Shown here in pieces: positions 36,041-43,713 of a DNA stretch of 58,586 bases (its first letter is position 1; every line of letters starts with the position of its first letter). Source of the stretch: JALEVB01 sp022768265 (GTDB taxonomy: Bacteria; Bacillota_I; Bacilli_A; Erysipelotrichales; Erysipelotrichaceae); assembly GCA_034168985.1 (NCBI GenBank), contig JAXFJE010000011.1, forward strand, positions 1 through 58,586, given 5' to 3'. The notes under the pieces are model-generated. The model worked only from the letters and a program-made list of their open reading frames with translations, did not search any database and was not told the DNA's origin. Position numbers and translations under genes: made by a program.

Positions 36041-36151
36041 CTAAATATGTTATTTTTTTTATGCTTTAATTTACAGCTTTACCATTGGAAAAATAAAAAA
36101 CTTGGTTACTATAAAAATGTAAATTATATAGCGAGTATTTTTGGGCAATCA

Positions 36152-36415
36152 TTATATTTGTTTATTATCTAAGAAAACAAATGTTAGGTATAGATAAAAT
36201 CCAATTATTGCGATATAAATCATTAAATACGATAAATATAGAAAATTATGCATTAATGAAGATAATTGCAAGCCATAGTGCAATAAATATAAAAATAGAT
36301 AGATAGAAGAAACGATAAATAAAATATTAGCATATTTTTTATGGAGCTTAGCTCTAGATAAAGTAGTAGATAAAAGAAAGATACAAATAAAGGTATGGCT
36401 AATGACATGTCTCAT
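36152..36415 (-). CDS. Small hydrophobic membrane protein of unknown function
   Basis: An 87-residue frame starting MRHVISHTFICIFLLS, with three hydrophobic stretches (about 5-18, 29-50, 57-82) and a short charged tail. ATG 36415 has AGGGGA ten bases upstream; the frame runs further back without a site. I recognise no family. The AT-rich composition makes chance hydrophobic frames common here, so it may not be a gene. Confidence 0.4.
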   Translation of the reverse strand: MRHVISHTFICIFLLSTTLSRAKLHKKYANILFIVSSIYLFLYLLHYGLQLSSLMHNFLYLSYLMIYIAIIGFYLYLTFVFLDNKQI

Positions 36416-36580
36416 GATTGGTATTTCCCCTTTTACTATATAATTAGTTTTAGATTTATTATTGTTGCGATGATAAAAATAAACTTTTGGTCGATCTATT
36501 TTAAAAATGGTTGCTTGTATATTTATATCTAAATTATATAGTAAAAACATAAAAATAATGAAAAACTAAATCAAAAGATT

Positions 36581-36608
36581 AGCTCAAATAAATACTTGAG
36601 CTTTTTTT
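36581..36608. terminator. Hairpin downstream of the sulfatase gene
   Basis: AGCTCAA/TTGAGCT with an 8-base loop. Seven T follow on the + strand; the minus side, where the sulfatase transcript ends, is only moderately T-rich. Confidence 0.6.
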
Positions 36609-36614
36609 AATGGC

Positions 36615-38069
36615 TTATTTTAAGAAAGATAGGGTATTAGGAAGGTCATGCATGGTTTGGAGCTTACCATCTTTTACAAAGCCTTCTTCGCGATCTTTAA
36701 GTTCACTGATCAGGATTGAACGTAGCTTTTGTAATTCCTGTTCGTATTTTGGATTATCAGCTTCATCATTTAATTCATTAGGGTCGATTTTAAGGTTGAA
36801 TAACTGTTCGATATTTTTTTGAGGGTACCAAATATATTTCCATTCTTTGGTTAAGATATAGTGTGATGAATATTCACCAAAGGCATGTTCGCCATGTAAG
36901 TATTCACGTAATTGATATTTATCGTCAAATAAGCAAGGTTTGAAACTTTTGCCATCCACATAAGTTATTTCTTTGTCCTGGATAAAATCAATCAAGCTTG
37001 GATAGATGTCTCTTAATTCTACAATTTCATCAATACATTTATTTTGGCCTTTTAATAGATTTCCTGGGTCATAAATAATCAAAGGAATATGAATGCTTCC
37101 TTGATAGGAATATGCTTTTCTAAATAAATTATGTTCCCCTAATTGATCACCATGATCAGAAGTGAAGATAAAAATGGTATTCTTATCTAAACCATGTTCT
37201 TGGCATGCCATTAAGAAACGACCGATTTGATTATCGATATGGGTTATAGAACCATAGTAGGCAGCGATAGCTCTTTTCAATTCTTTTTCTTTGATCTTAC
37301 CACGAGTGGCATTTGTTAGGTAAGTAGGTTCATTAAATAATTTATCTGCCCATTTACCAACTGGGAAATTTGGAATCTGATCTATCATATCAAGATACAT
37401 ATCAAAATAATATGCTGGTGGATCTAAAGGTGAATGTGGTCTGGTAAAAGATAAATTTAAGAAAAAAGGAACGCTACGATCACGAGTGCGTAAAAATTCT
37501 ATTCCTTTGGTTACAACCCAATTTGTAGGGTGCAGTTCTTCTTCGTACATCCATGGACGTGCTACCCACGAATTACATTCTAGACCACAGTCGGTTAGAT
37601 CAGCATTATGTCCCTTTTTTTCTTTGAACCAAGTTAGATAATCGTCGATATTTTCAAATTGTTCATGATAAGTTTTTTGGTGGTTACGTGAATAGTGCAT
37701 ATATCCATCATGTAATAGTACATGTTCAAAACCTAAACGATTTCTTTCGGGATAAACGTGCATCTTACCAATACATTCTGTTTGATAGCCCATTTTTGTA
37801 AAATCTCTAGCTAAAGTATTAGGGTAATTCCATGGAACACCATCTTCATATCCTACTCTTCCATGATGTTCTTGACTAAGACCAGTCATTAAAGCGCAGC
37901 GAGCAGGTATGCATGTAGGTGTTGAAGAATACGCGTTACGAAATGAATACCCTTGTGAAGCCATCATGTCTAAATTAGGAGTAGATATCAAAGGGTTATT
38001 ATTATAGCTAATACAGTCATAGCGCATTTGATCAACCATTATCAGTATTACATTAACGTTGTCTTTCAT
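36615..38069 (-). CDS. Cytosolic type I sulfatase (Cys-type)
   Basis: A 484-residue sulfatase without signal peptide. The formylglycine motif is C-I-P-A-R with Cys53, to be matured by an anaerobic sulfatase-maturating enzyme (not encoded in this window). Metal ligands are Asp13/Gln14 and Asp305/His306 in TSDHGDQLGEH. The family removes sulfate esters from glycans. Because it is cytosolic and its promoter shares a 12-base motif with the galacto-N-biose importer, it probably desulfates a small sulfated glycan (for example a 6-sulfated mucin or milk disaccharide) after import. AAAGGATT site; its AraC-type regulator is encoded just upstream on the same strand. Confidence 0.92.
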   Translation of the reverse strand: MKDNVNVILIMVDQMRYDCISYNNNPLISTPNLDMMASQGYSFRNAYSSTPTCIPARCALMTGLSQEHHGRVGYEDGVPWNYPNTLARDFTKMGYQTECIGKMHVYPERNRLGFEHVLLHDGYMHYSRNHQKTYHEQFENIDDYLTWFKEKKGHNADLTDCGLECNSWVARPWMYEEELHPTNWVVTKGIEFLRTRDRSVPFFLNLSFTRPHSPLDPPAYYFDMYLDMIDQIPNFPVGKWADKLFNEPTYLTNATRGKIKEKELKRAIAAYYGSITHIDNQIGRFLMACQEHGLDKNTIFIFTSDHGDQLGEHNLFRKAYSYQGSIHIPLIIYDPGNLLKGQNKCIDEIVELRDIYPSLIDFIQDKEITYVDGKSFKPCLFDDKYQLREYLHGEHAFGEYSSHYILTKEWKYIWYPQKNIEQLFNLKIDPNELNDEADNPKYEQELQKLRSILISELKDREEGFVKDGKLQTMHDLPNTLSFLK

Positions 38070-38089
38070 TTAAATAAATCCTTTCATAT

Positions 38090-38101
38090 AAGCGGTTTCA
38101 T
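38090..38101. promoter_or_regulatory. Shared motif AAGCGGTTTCAT upstream of the sulfatase
   Basis: The identical 12-mer occurs at 39080-39091 before the sugar-binding protein. It lies 21-32 bases before the sulfatase start. As TGAAACCGCTT it also resembles a cre box except at one position, so either the AraC protein or CcpA could bind it. Confidence 0.55.
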
Positions 38102-38159
38102 GATTTATTATAGGAGATAAATTAAATGATGACAATAGAAGTTAAAATTAGTTATATCT

Positions 38160-38999
38160 CTAATCGAGTTTTTTGTCGTTATAAGTTTTACGATATTGAA
38201 TAGGTGATAAATTGGTGCTTTTTTTAAAAGCCTGGGTAAAATAGCTACAACTAGAAAAGCCAACGACATCAGCAATTTCTTGGATGCTAAGGTCTGTAGT
38301 TGTTAGTAACATTATGGCTTCTTCAATCCGTTTTTTTATGACATATTGAATAGGTGATATGCCTTTAAACTTGGTGAATGAATGTACAAGATGATACTTG
38401 TTAACGAAAGTTATGTCACTTAATTCTTCAAGCGTGATATTTTCTTTGAAATGGTCATTGATATATTTTTCTAAAAATTCACATTCTTTATTAGTATAAG
38501 ACGTTTTTGCGGTTTCAATTGCAACCTTAGAGCGGCGTACTAAGTTGATAATCAAGATTTCAAGCAGGTTTTGGCAAATTATTTCATATTGTTCTTCACG
38601 ATTTGAAGCTTCGATCAGCAATGTTTTTAGATAAAATAATACTTCGTGTTTATATTCTTTGTAATTGGATATGGTATATCCGTTATTACTGCTACCAACA
38701 TTAAAAAATTCAATACCATTGATACCAACAACGATATATTCTAAGGTCATTCCTTTGATACCATGTTCAGTGTGTGATACCAAGGGGTTTACGATGATCA
38801 AATCATCTTCTTTTACATCAAATACTTCATTTTCAACAGTGAATTTTCCACCACCTTTGGTTACATAAAAAATTTCTGTGCAATGGTGAGTGTGAATCTT
38901 ACTATTCCAGTCTGTATCATATTGAGCATGAGTGATATATAGTAAAGAAACGTTAGGTTTATTTGAACTTGAATTGATATTGTAACGATAATTTCCCAT
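38160..38999 (-). CDS. AraC-family transcriptional regulator of the sulfatase/GNB locus
   Basis: A 279-residue regulator: cupin sensor (about 25-100, HTHHCTEIFYVTKGGGKFTV and DLIIVNPLVSHTEHG as landmarks) and C-terminal AraC double helix-turn-helix (about 170-275, ending QEIADVVGFSSCSYFTQAFKK...GLSPIQYRK-like, here NLSPIQYRKTYN). AAAAGGATT site. It is divergent from the sugar ABC operon and upstream of the sulfatase, so it probably switches both on in response to a disaccharide ligand. Confidence 0.9.
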   Translation of the reverse strand: MGNYRYNINSSSNKPNVSLLYITHAQYDTDWNSKIHTHHCTEIFYVTKGGGKFTVENEVFDVKEDDLIIVNPLVSHTEHGIKGMTLEYIVVGINGIEFFNVGSSNNGYTISNYKEYKHEVLFYLKTLLIEASNREEQYEIICQNLLEILIINLVRRSKVAIETAKTSYTNKECEFLEKYINDHFKENITLEELSDITFVNKYHLVHSFTKFKGISPIQYVIKKRIEEAIMLLTTTDLSIQEIADVVGFSSCSYFTQAFKKSTNLSPIQYRKTYNDKKLD

Positions 39000-39079
39000 T
39001 TTAATAATCCTTTTATTAATTTTGTCAATTCAATTATATAGCAATAATTCTAAAAAACGAAGCAATAATTAGGTATTAA

Positions 39080-39091
39080 AAGCGGTTTCAT
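39080..39091. promoter_or_regulatory. Shared motif AAGCGGTTTCAT upstream of the ABC operon
   Basis: Second copy of the motif at 38090-38101, in the same absolute orientation, 52-63 bases before the binding-protein start and followed by AT-rich promoter-like sequence. Confidence 0.55.
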
Positions 39092-39142
39092 TTCTATATA
39101 CTAATATTGTAATTGAATTATATAGAATTCACGGAGGGAATA

Positions 39143-40498
39143 ATGAAAAAAATTGTTAAATTAGTTTTATCATTGATTCTAGTAGGTAGCGTTATTACTG
39201 GATGTACACCTGCTAGCGATGATTCAACAGCTGGCACTGATGGTGCTGGTGATGGAACAGAAAAAAGAGTTCTAAAAGTAGACATCTTCTCAGGGGGAAA
39301 TGGAGAAAAAGTTTTCAAAGATCTAGAAACAGCTTTTGAAGCAGCTAATCCTGATGTTGATGTTCAATTAAGAGTTGAAAAAGAATTAGATCAAGTATTA
39401 AATAAAGACAATGCTAAAGGAGTTTATTCAGATGTTGTTTATTACAATTTAGGACAACCATCTGGTTATACTGAATCACAATTAAATACTAATGAAGTAT
39501 TAGAAATCAGTGATGTAATTGCTGAAATTGATATCGATCCATCATTTGCAAACAACTCAGTTGTACAATACTATGGTGATGGAAAATCATATTTATTACC
39601 ATTGAAAACTACACCAGCAGGTTTCTTCTATAATACTGAACTAGTTGGTGAAGGTAAAACTTATGAATTACCAACTACTTGGGATGAATTCTTTGCTTTA
39701 GGTGATAAGTTAAAAGCAGAAGGTGGACCAGCATTATTTACTTATCCTGTAAAAGGTTATTTCGATAATACGATCAATGCAATGATCGCACAAGCTGGTG
39801 GCGATGATTTCTTAAAAGATGTATTACAATATAAAGATGGTGTTTGGGAAACAGAAGAAGGTAAATCAGTATTAGATTTACTTGCAAAATTAGTTGATCC
39901 TAATAATGGTTATTTATATGCTGATACAGTTGCAAATGCTAACTCTGGTCAATTTACAGTTAACCAACAAGCAGTTATCGATGGTAAAGCATTATTTATG
40001 CCAAATGGTGACTGGGTTGTAAATGAAATGGCTGACACTACTCCTACAGAAGGCTTCCATTGGGGCTTAGCACCTGTTCCTGCTTTAACAGAAGGTGGAG
40101 ATAGCTATGTTGGTTCAATGACTGAACAAGTTTGGATTCCTAAACAAGCACAAAATGTTGAAGATGCTAAAAAATTCTTGAAATTCATCTATTCTGAAGA
40201 AGGTTCAGCAATCATGTTAGAATATGGAAACGTTGTTCCTGTTAAAGGCTTCAATGAAAAAATCAAAAACATGGAAGATGGTTATACTAAAGAATTCTTC
40301 AGTGTATATGATGTTGCTAAAGGAGCAATCGGTGCATTTGCTCCATATGATACAACAAACTTACCTGACTTCAATTTGAAATCAGTGGTATTTGGCCCAA
40401 TTGATGAAATTGCTACTGGCAAGAGCACTGCTGAAGATTGGCAAGCATCATTAAATGAAAATTGGGACTTATTAGCACAAAACCCTATGAATAAATAA
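39143..40498 (+). CDS. Carbohydrate ABC transporter substrate-binding lipoprotein (CUT1), GNB/LNB importer
   Basis: A 451-residue lipoprotein: signal and lipobox ITGC (Cys at about 22), Asp/Gly/Thr linker, then the family 1 extracellular solute-binding fold (VDIFSGGNGEKVFKDLETAFEAANPDV as its first segment; ASLNENWDLLAQNP at the end). I start at ATG 39143, behind GGAGGGA, rather than at 39113. With the two permeases, ATPase and GH112 enzyme downstream it should capture galacto-N-biose or lacto-N-biose, as in bifidobacteria. A hairpin after the gene probably raises its level over the permeases. Confidence 0.9.
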   Translation: MKKIVKLVLSLILVGSVITGCTPASDDSTAGTDGAGDGTEKRVLKVDIFSGGNGEKVFKDLETAFEAANPDVDVQLRVEKELDQVLNKDNAKGVYSDVVYYNLGQPSGYTESQLNTNEVLEISDVIAEIDIDPSFANNSVVQYYGDGKSYLLPLKTTPAGFFYNTELVGEGKTYELPTTWDEFFALGDKLKAEGGPALFTYPVKGYFDNTINAMIAQAGGDDFLKDVLQYKDGVWETEEGKSVLDLLAKLVDPNNGYLYADTVANANSGQFTVNQQAVIDGKALFMPNGDWVVNEMADTTPTEGFHWGLAPVPALTEGGDSYVGSMTEQVWIPKQAQNVEDAKKFLKFIYSEEGSAIMLEYGNVVPVKGFNEKIKNMEDGYTKEFFSVYDVAKGAIGAFAPYDTTNLPDFNLKSVVFGPIDEIATGKSTAEDWQASLNENWDLLAQNPMNK

Positions 40499-40507
40499 GT
40501 CTTATTT

Positions 40508-40537
40508 AAAGCGATGGGTATAAGTACTCATCGCTTT
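40508..40537 (+). terminator. Intercistronic hairpin after the binding-protein gene
   Basis: AAAGCGATGGGTA pairs with TACTCATCGCTTT apart from one G-T position; a weak T-rich tail follows. Such hairpins stabilise the binding-protein mRNA and reduce read-through. Confidence 0.75.
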
Positions 40538-40566
40538 ATTTTCTACAAAAAGATAAGGAGTTTATT

Positions 40567-41448
40567 ATGAATAAGAAAAAAGCAAAAAAGTGGTTTGTCT
40601 TTAGTTGTTTAGCTCCCGCAGTAACCTTAGTGTTATTGTTTATAGTTTATCCGACAATTGAAGTGTTTAGAACTGCATTTTATCGTAAAGCAACATTTGT
40701 AAGTGAAGCAGAGTTTGCTGGATTTTTTAACTACGAAGTGTTGTTTAAAGATATGAAGTTTATAGAATCTATGCAAAATGCTATTTTATATGTTGTCTTG
40801 ATTACGATGATAACGATGGTATTAGCAGTAGTTTTTGCGGCAATATTAACTCGAGAAGATATCAAATTTAAGAATTTCTTCCGTGTCATTTTCTATATTC
40901 CTAATATTTTGAGTATCGTTGTAGTAGCAGGAATCTTTCAAGCTATGTACAATCCTACAAATGGTATCTTGAATTCTTTCTTTGATATGATCGGATTAGG
41001 TTTCTTGCATTCACAATGGATGGGTAATCCCGATATCATTAACTATTGTGTTATTGCAGCTTTGATATGGCAAGCTATTGGTTATTATATGGTTATGTAT
41101 ATGGCAGGAATGTCTAGCATTCCAGAAAGTTTATATGAAGCCGCTTCACTAGAAGGTGCAAGTAAGATCCAACAATTCTATATGATTACCTTACCTTTGG
41201 TTTGGAATAATATTCGTACAACATTAACATTCTTTGTTATTTCAACCATTAATTTGAGTTTTATGTTTATTCAATTAACTTCAAATGGTGATCTTGGATC
41301 AGAATCAGCGTTGAACTATATGTATAATAATGCATTTGCTGGAAAATATGGCTATGGAATGGCTATTGGTTCCGTGATCTTCATTTTCTCTTTTATTCTT
41401 GCAGGTATATTGAATAAGATTACAGAACGTGAAGTATTAGAATATTAG
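40567..41448 (+). CDS. Carbohydrate ABC transporter permease, MalF type
   Basis: A 293-residue permease with six helices; first helix about 12-32, and the coupling loop SLYEAASLEGASKIQQFYMITLPL near 200-223 (EAA motif). It starts with a basic stretch MNKKKAKKW. GGAG site seven bases upstream. It pairs with the next gene to form the channel. Confidence 0.92.
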   Translation: MNKKKAKKWFVFSCLAPAVTLVLLFIVYPTIEVFRTAFYRKATFVSEAEFAGFFNYEVLFKDMKFIESMQNAILYVVLITMITMVLAVVFAAILTREDIKFKNFFRVIFYIPNILSIVVVAGIFQAMYNPTNGILNSFFDMIGLGFLHSQWMGNPDIINYCVIAALIWQAIGYYMVMYMAGMSSIPESLYEAASLEGASKIQQFYMITLPLVWNNIRTTLTFFVISTINLSFMFIQLTSNGDLGSESALNYMYNNAFAGKYGYGMAIGSVIFIFSFILAGILNKITEREVLEY

Positions 41449-41457
41449 GAGAAACAT

Positions 41458-42318
41458 ATGGAAAAGAAAAAAATATCGATATATAAAATATTCGTTTATG
41501 TCGCTTTATTGACGCTAGCGATTTCGATCATTGTTCCAATCGTATGGGTCTTTTTATCAAGTGTTAAAAGTCAATCGGATCTATTAAGAAATAATGCCTT
41601 TTCTTTACCAACAAATATCTTGATTGAAAACTACATTGAAGCTTTCCAAAAAGCAAAGATGGGGACTTATTTGTTAAATACGATCCAAGTAACAGCAATG
41701 GCTTTGATCATGTTATTGGTTATTGCGCTTCCAGCTTCTTATGCATTAGCTAGATTTGATTTTGTTGGAAAGAAATTTTTCAATGGTTTATTCATGGCTG
41801 GATTGTTTATTAATGTTAACTACATCGTTTTACCAATTTTCTTGATGTTATTTAAAGCAGACATTGCAATCAAAATGGATTTTTTCTTGGATAATAAATT
41901 CATTTTAGCTTTGGTTTATGCTGCTACAGCTTTACCTTTTACGATCTATTTATTATCTAGCTATTTTAGAACACTTCCTAAAGCTTATGAAGAAGCTGCT
42001 AGGATCGATGGCTGTGGATATTTTAAAACAATGATGAAAATTATGATTCCAATGGCAAGACCAAGTATTATTACGGTTATTTTGTTTGAATTTTTACACT
42101 TTTGGAATGAATATATCATTGCGTTTACCTTTATGGAAAAAGATAATGCAACTTTAGCGGTAGGAGTTAAATATTTGATGGCTGATTCTAAAAGCCAAGC
42201 AAATTTTGGGGTCATGTATGCGGGACTAGTAATCGTCATGTTACCAACTTTAATCTTATATATCATGGTGCAGAAGAAATTGACCCAAGGAATGACTATT
42301 GGTGGATTGAAGGAGTAA
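41458..42318 (+). CDS. Carbohydrate ABC transporter permease, MalG type
   Basis: A 286-residue permease with six helices and the coupling loop AYEEAARIDGCGYFKTMMKIMIPMARP near 175-200; it ends TQGMTIGGLKE, the usual end of MalG-like proteins. It begins nine bases after the first permease with an AGGAGAA site. Confidence 0.93.
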   Translation: MEKKKISIYKIFVYVALLTLAISIIVPIVWVFLSSVKSQSDLLRNNAFSLPTNILIENYIEAFQKAKMGTYLLNTIQVTAMALIMLLVIALPASYALARFDFVGKKFFNGLFMAGLFINVNYIVLPIFLMLFKADIAIKMDFFLDNKFILALVYAATALPFTIYLLSSYFRTLPKAYEEAARIDGCGYFKTMMKIMIPMARPSIITVILFEFLHFWNEYIIAFTFMEKDNATLAVGVKYLMADSKSQANFGVMYAGLVIVMLPTLILYIMVQKKLTQGMTIGGLKE

Positions 42319-42323
42319 TTACG

Positions 42324-42488
42324 ATGAAAACTTTTAAAGTAATTTTAATGATAGTACTATTTTTAGTTTTTTTAAGCATGATAATTATAGGTCAAAAGAC
42401 CGTGGGTCTAGCTTATCTAGGAATGGAAATAGTTGGTTTATTTGGGTTGCTGTTTCTATTATATTTGTATAATAGAAAATTTAAATAA
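42324..42488 (+). CDS. Small two-helix membrane protein in the sugar ABC operon (DUF6903-like)
   Basis: A 54-residue frame: MKTFKVILMIVLFLVFL, the polar hinge GQKTVGLAYLGMEIVGL, then LLFLLYLYNRKFK, that is two membrane helices around a short polar turn. AAGGAG site about seven bases upstream; six bases after the permease and 15 before the ATPase. Similar tiny proteins sit in sugar ABC operons of Firmicutes and, from memory, are listed as DUF6903; the role is unknown, possibly stabilising the permease pair. Confidence 0.75.
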   Translation: MKTFKVILMIVLFLVFLSMIIIGQKTVGLAYLGMEIVGLFGLLFLLYLYNRKFK

Positions 42489-42503
42489 TTGAAGGAGAAT
42501 ATT

Positions 42504-43598
42504 ATGGCAGATTTATCATTAAAAAATATTAATAAGATATATGACAATAATGTACAAGCAGTATTTGATTTTAATTTAGAGATCAAAGATAAAGAGTTTA
42601 TCGTTTTTGTAGGTCCATCAGGTTGTGGTAAAAGTACGACCTTACGTATGATTGCAGGTCTTGAAGATATTTCTTCAGGTGATTTATATATTGATGATAA
42701 GAGGGTTAATGATGTAGAACCTAAAGATCGTGATATTGCAATGGTTTTCCAAAGCTATGCATTATATCCACATATGAGCGTATATGATAATATTGCATTT
42801 GGATTAAAACTAAGAAAGCTTCCTAAAGATGAAATTGACCGTCGAGTTAAAGAAGCAGCAAAAATCTTAGAAATTGAACAATATTTAGATCGTAAACCGA
42901 AAGCATTATCAGGGGGACAAAGGCAAAGGGTAGCATTAGGAAGAGCAATCGTTAGAAATGCGAAAGTTTTTTTGATGGATGAACCATTAAGTAACTTAGA
43001 TGCAAAATTAAGGGTACAAATGAGAAGTGAGATCATTAAATTACATGAGAAGATCAATGCAACGACGATTTATGTAACTCATGATCAAACAGAAGCAATG
43101 ACCATGGCTGATCGTATCGTTGTTATGAAGGATGGTCATATCCAACAAATTGGAACACCAAGAGAAATTTACAATAATCCAGTAAATACCTTTGTAGCTG
43201 GCTTTTTAGGAGCACCTGCAACCAATTTTATCAATGGTAAAATTGATCATGATTGTTTTGTGATAGGAGATCAATGGGTAAAAATTCCAGAAGTATATTT
43301 ATCAAGCTTACAAGCTTATGACGGCAAGGAAGTTATTTTAGGCATCAGACCAGAAGATATCTATGGAAAAGGAATCGTTGCGGATACTTACCCAACTGCA
43401 CATTTTAAATTTGGGGTAGAAGTAATTGAATTATTAGGTCATGAATTTGTGTTACATGGAAAGATCCATGGTCAAAATGTACAAGCAAAAATTTCAGCAC
43501 GTGATGAAGTTAAAGCCCATGAAGAAATTGAAATTGCGATTGATATGAATAAGATCCATTTCTTTGATGTGGAAACAGGAAATAGAATTGATAAATGA
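42504..43598 (+). CDS. Sugar ABC transporter ATP-binding protein (MsmX/UgpC-like)
   Basis: A 364-residue ATPase: Walker A GPSGCGKST (about 36-44), LSGGQRQR signature, Walker B VFLMDEP, THDQTEAM switch, and a C-terminal OB/TOBE regulatory region from about 235 (LGIRPEDIYG landmark). It energises the MalF/MalG pair encoded upstream; having a dedicated ATPase in the operon is less common in Firmicutes than use of one shared MsmX. ATG 42504 is chosen, with GAAGGAGAA upstream. Confidence 0.92.
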   Translation: MADLSLKNINKIYDNNVQAVFDFNLEIKDKEFIVFVGPSGCGKSTTLRMIAGLEDISSGDLYIDDKRVNDVEPKDRDIAMVFQSYALYPHMSVYDNIAFGLKLRKLPKDEIDRRVKEAAKILEIEQYLDRKPKALSGGQRQRVALGRAIVRNAKVFLMDEPLSNLDAKLRVQMRSEIIKLHEKINATTIYVTHDQTEAMTMADRIVVMKDGHIQQIGTPREIYNNPVNTFVAGFLGAPATNFINGKIDHDCFVIGDQWVKIPEVYLSSLQAYDGKEVILGIRPEDIYGKGIVADTYPTAHFKFGVEVIELLGHEFVLHGKIHGQNVQAKISARDEVKAHEEIEIAIDMNKIHFFDVETGNRIDK

Positions 43599-43600
43599 AA

Positions 43601-43636
43601 TTATAGATCATTGTTAAATAAATAATGATTCTATAA
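43601..43636 (+). other. Hairpin between the ATPase and GH112 genes
   Basis: TTATAGA/TCTATAA and TCATT/AATGA arms; no T-run follows, so it is more likely an mRNA stability or processing element than a terminator. Confidence 0.5.
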
Positions 43637-43713
43637 GCTCTTAGATAAATCCTAGGACTTTTGATAAATATTTGTTTTTAGATGGTTTTATGGCCGAAGA
43701 AATGGAGGATAAA

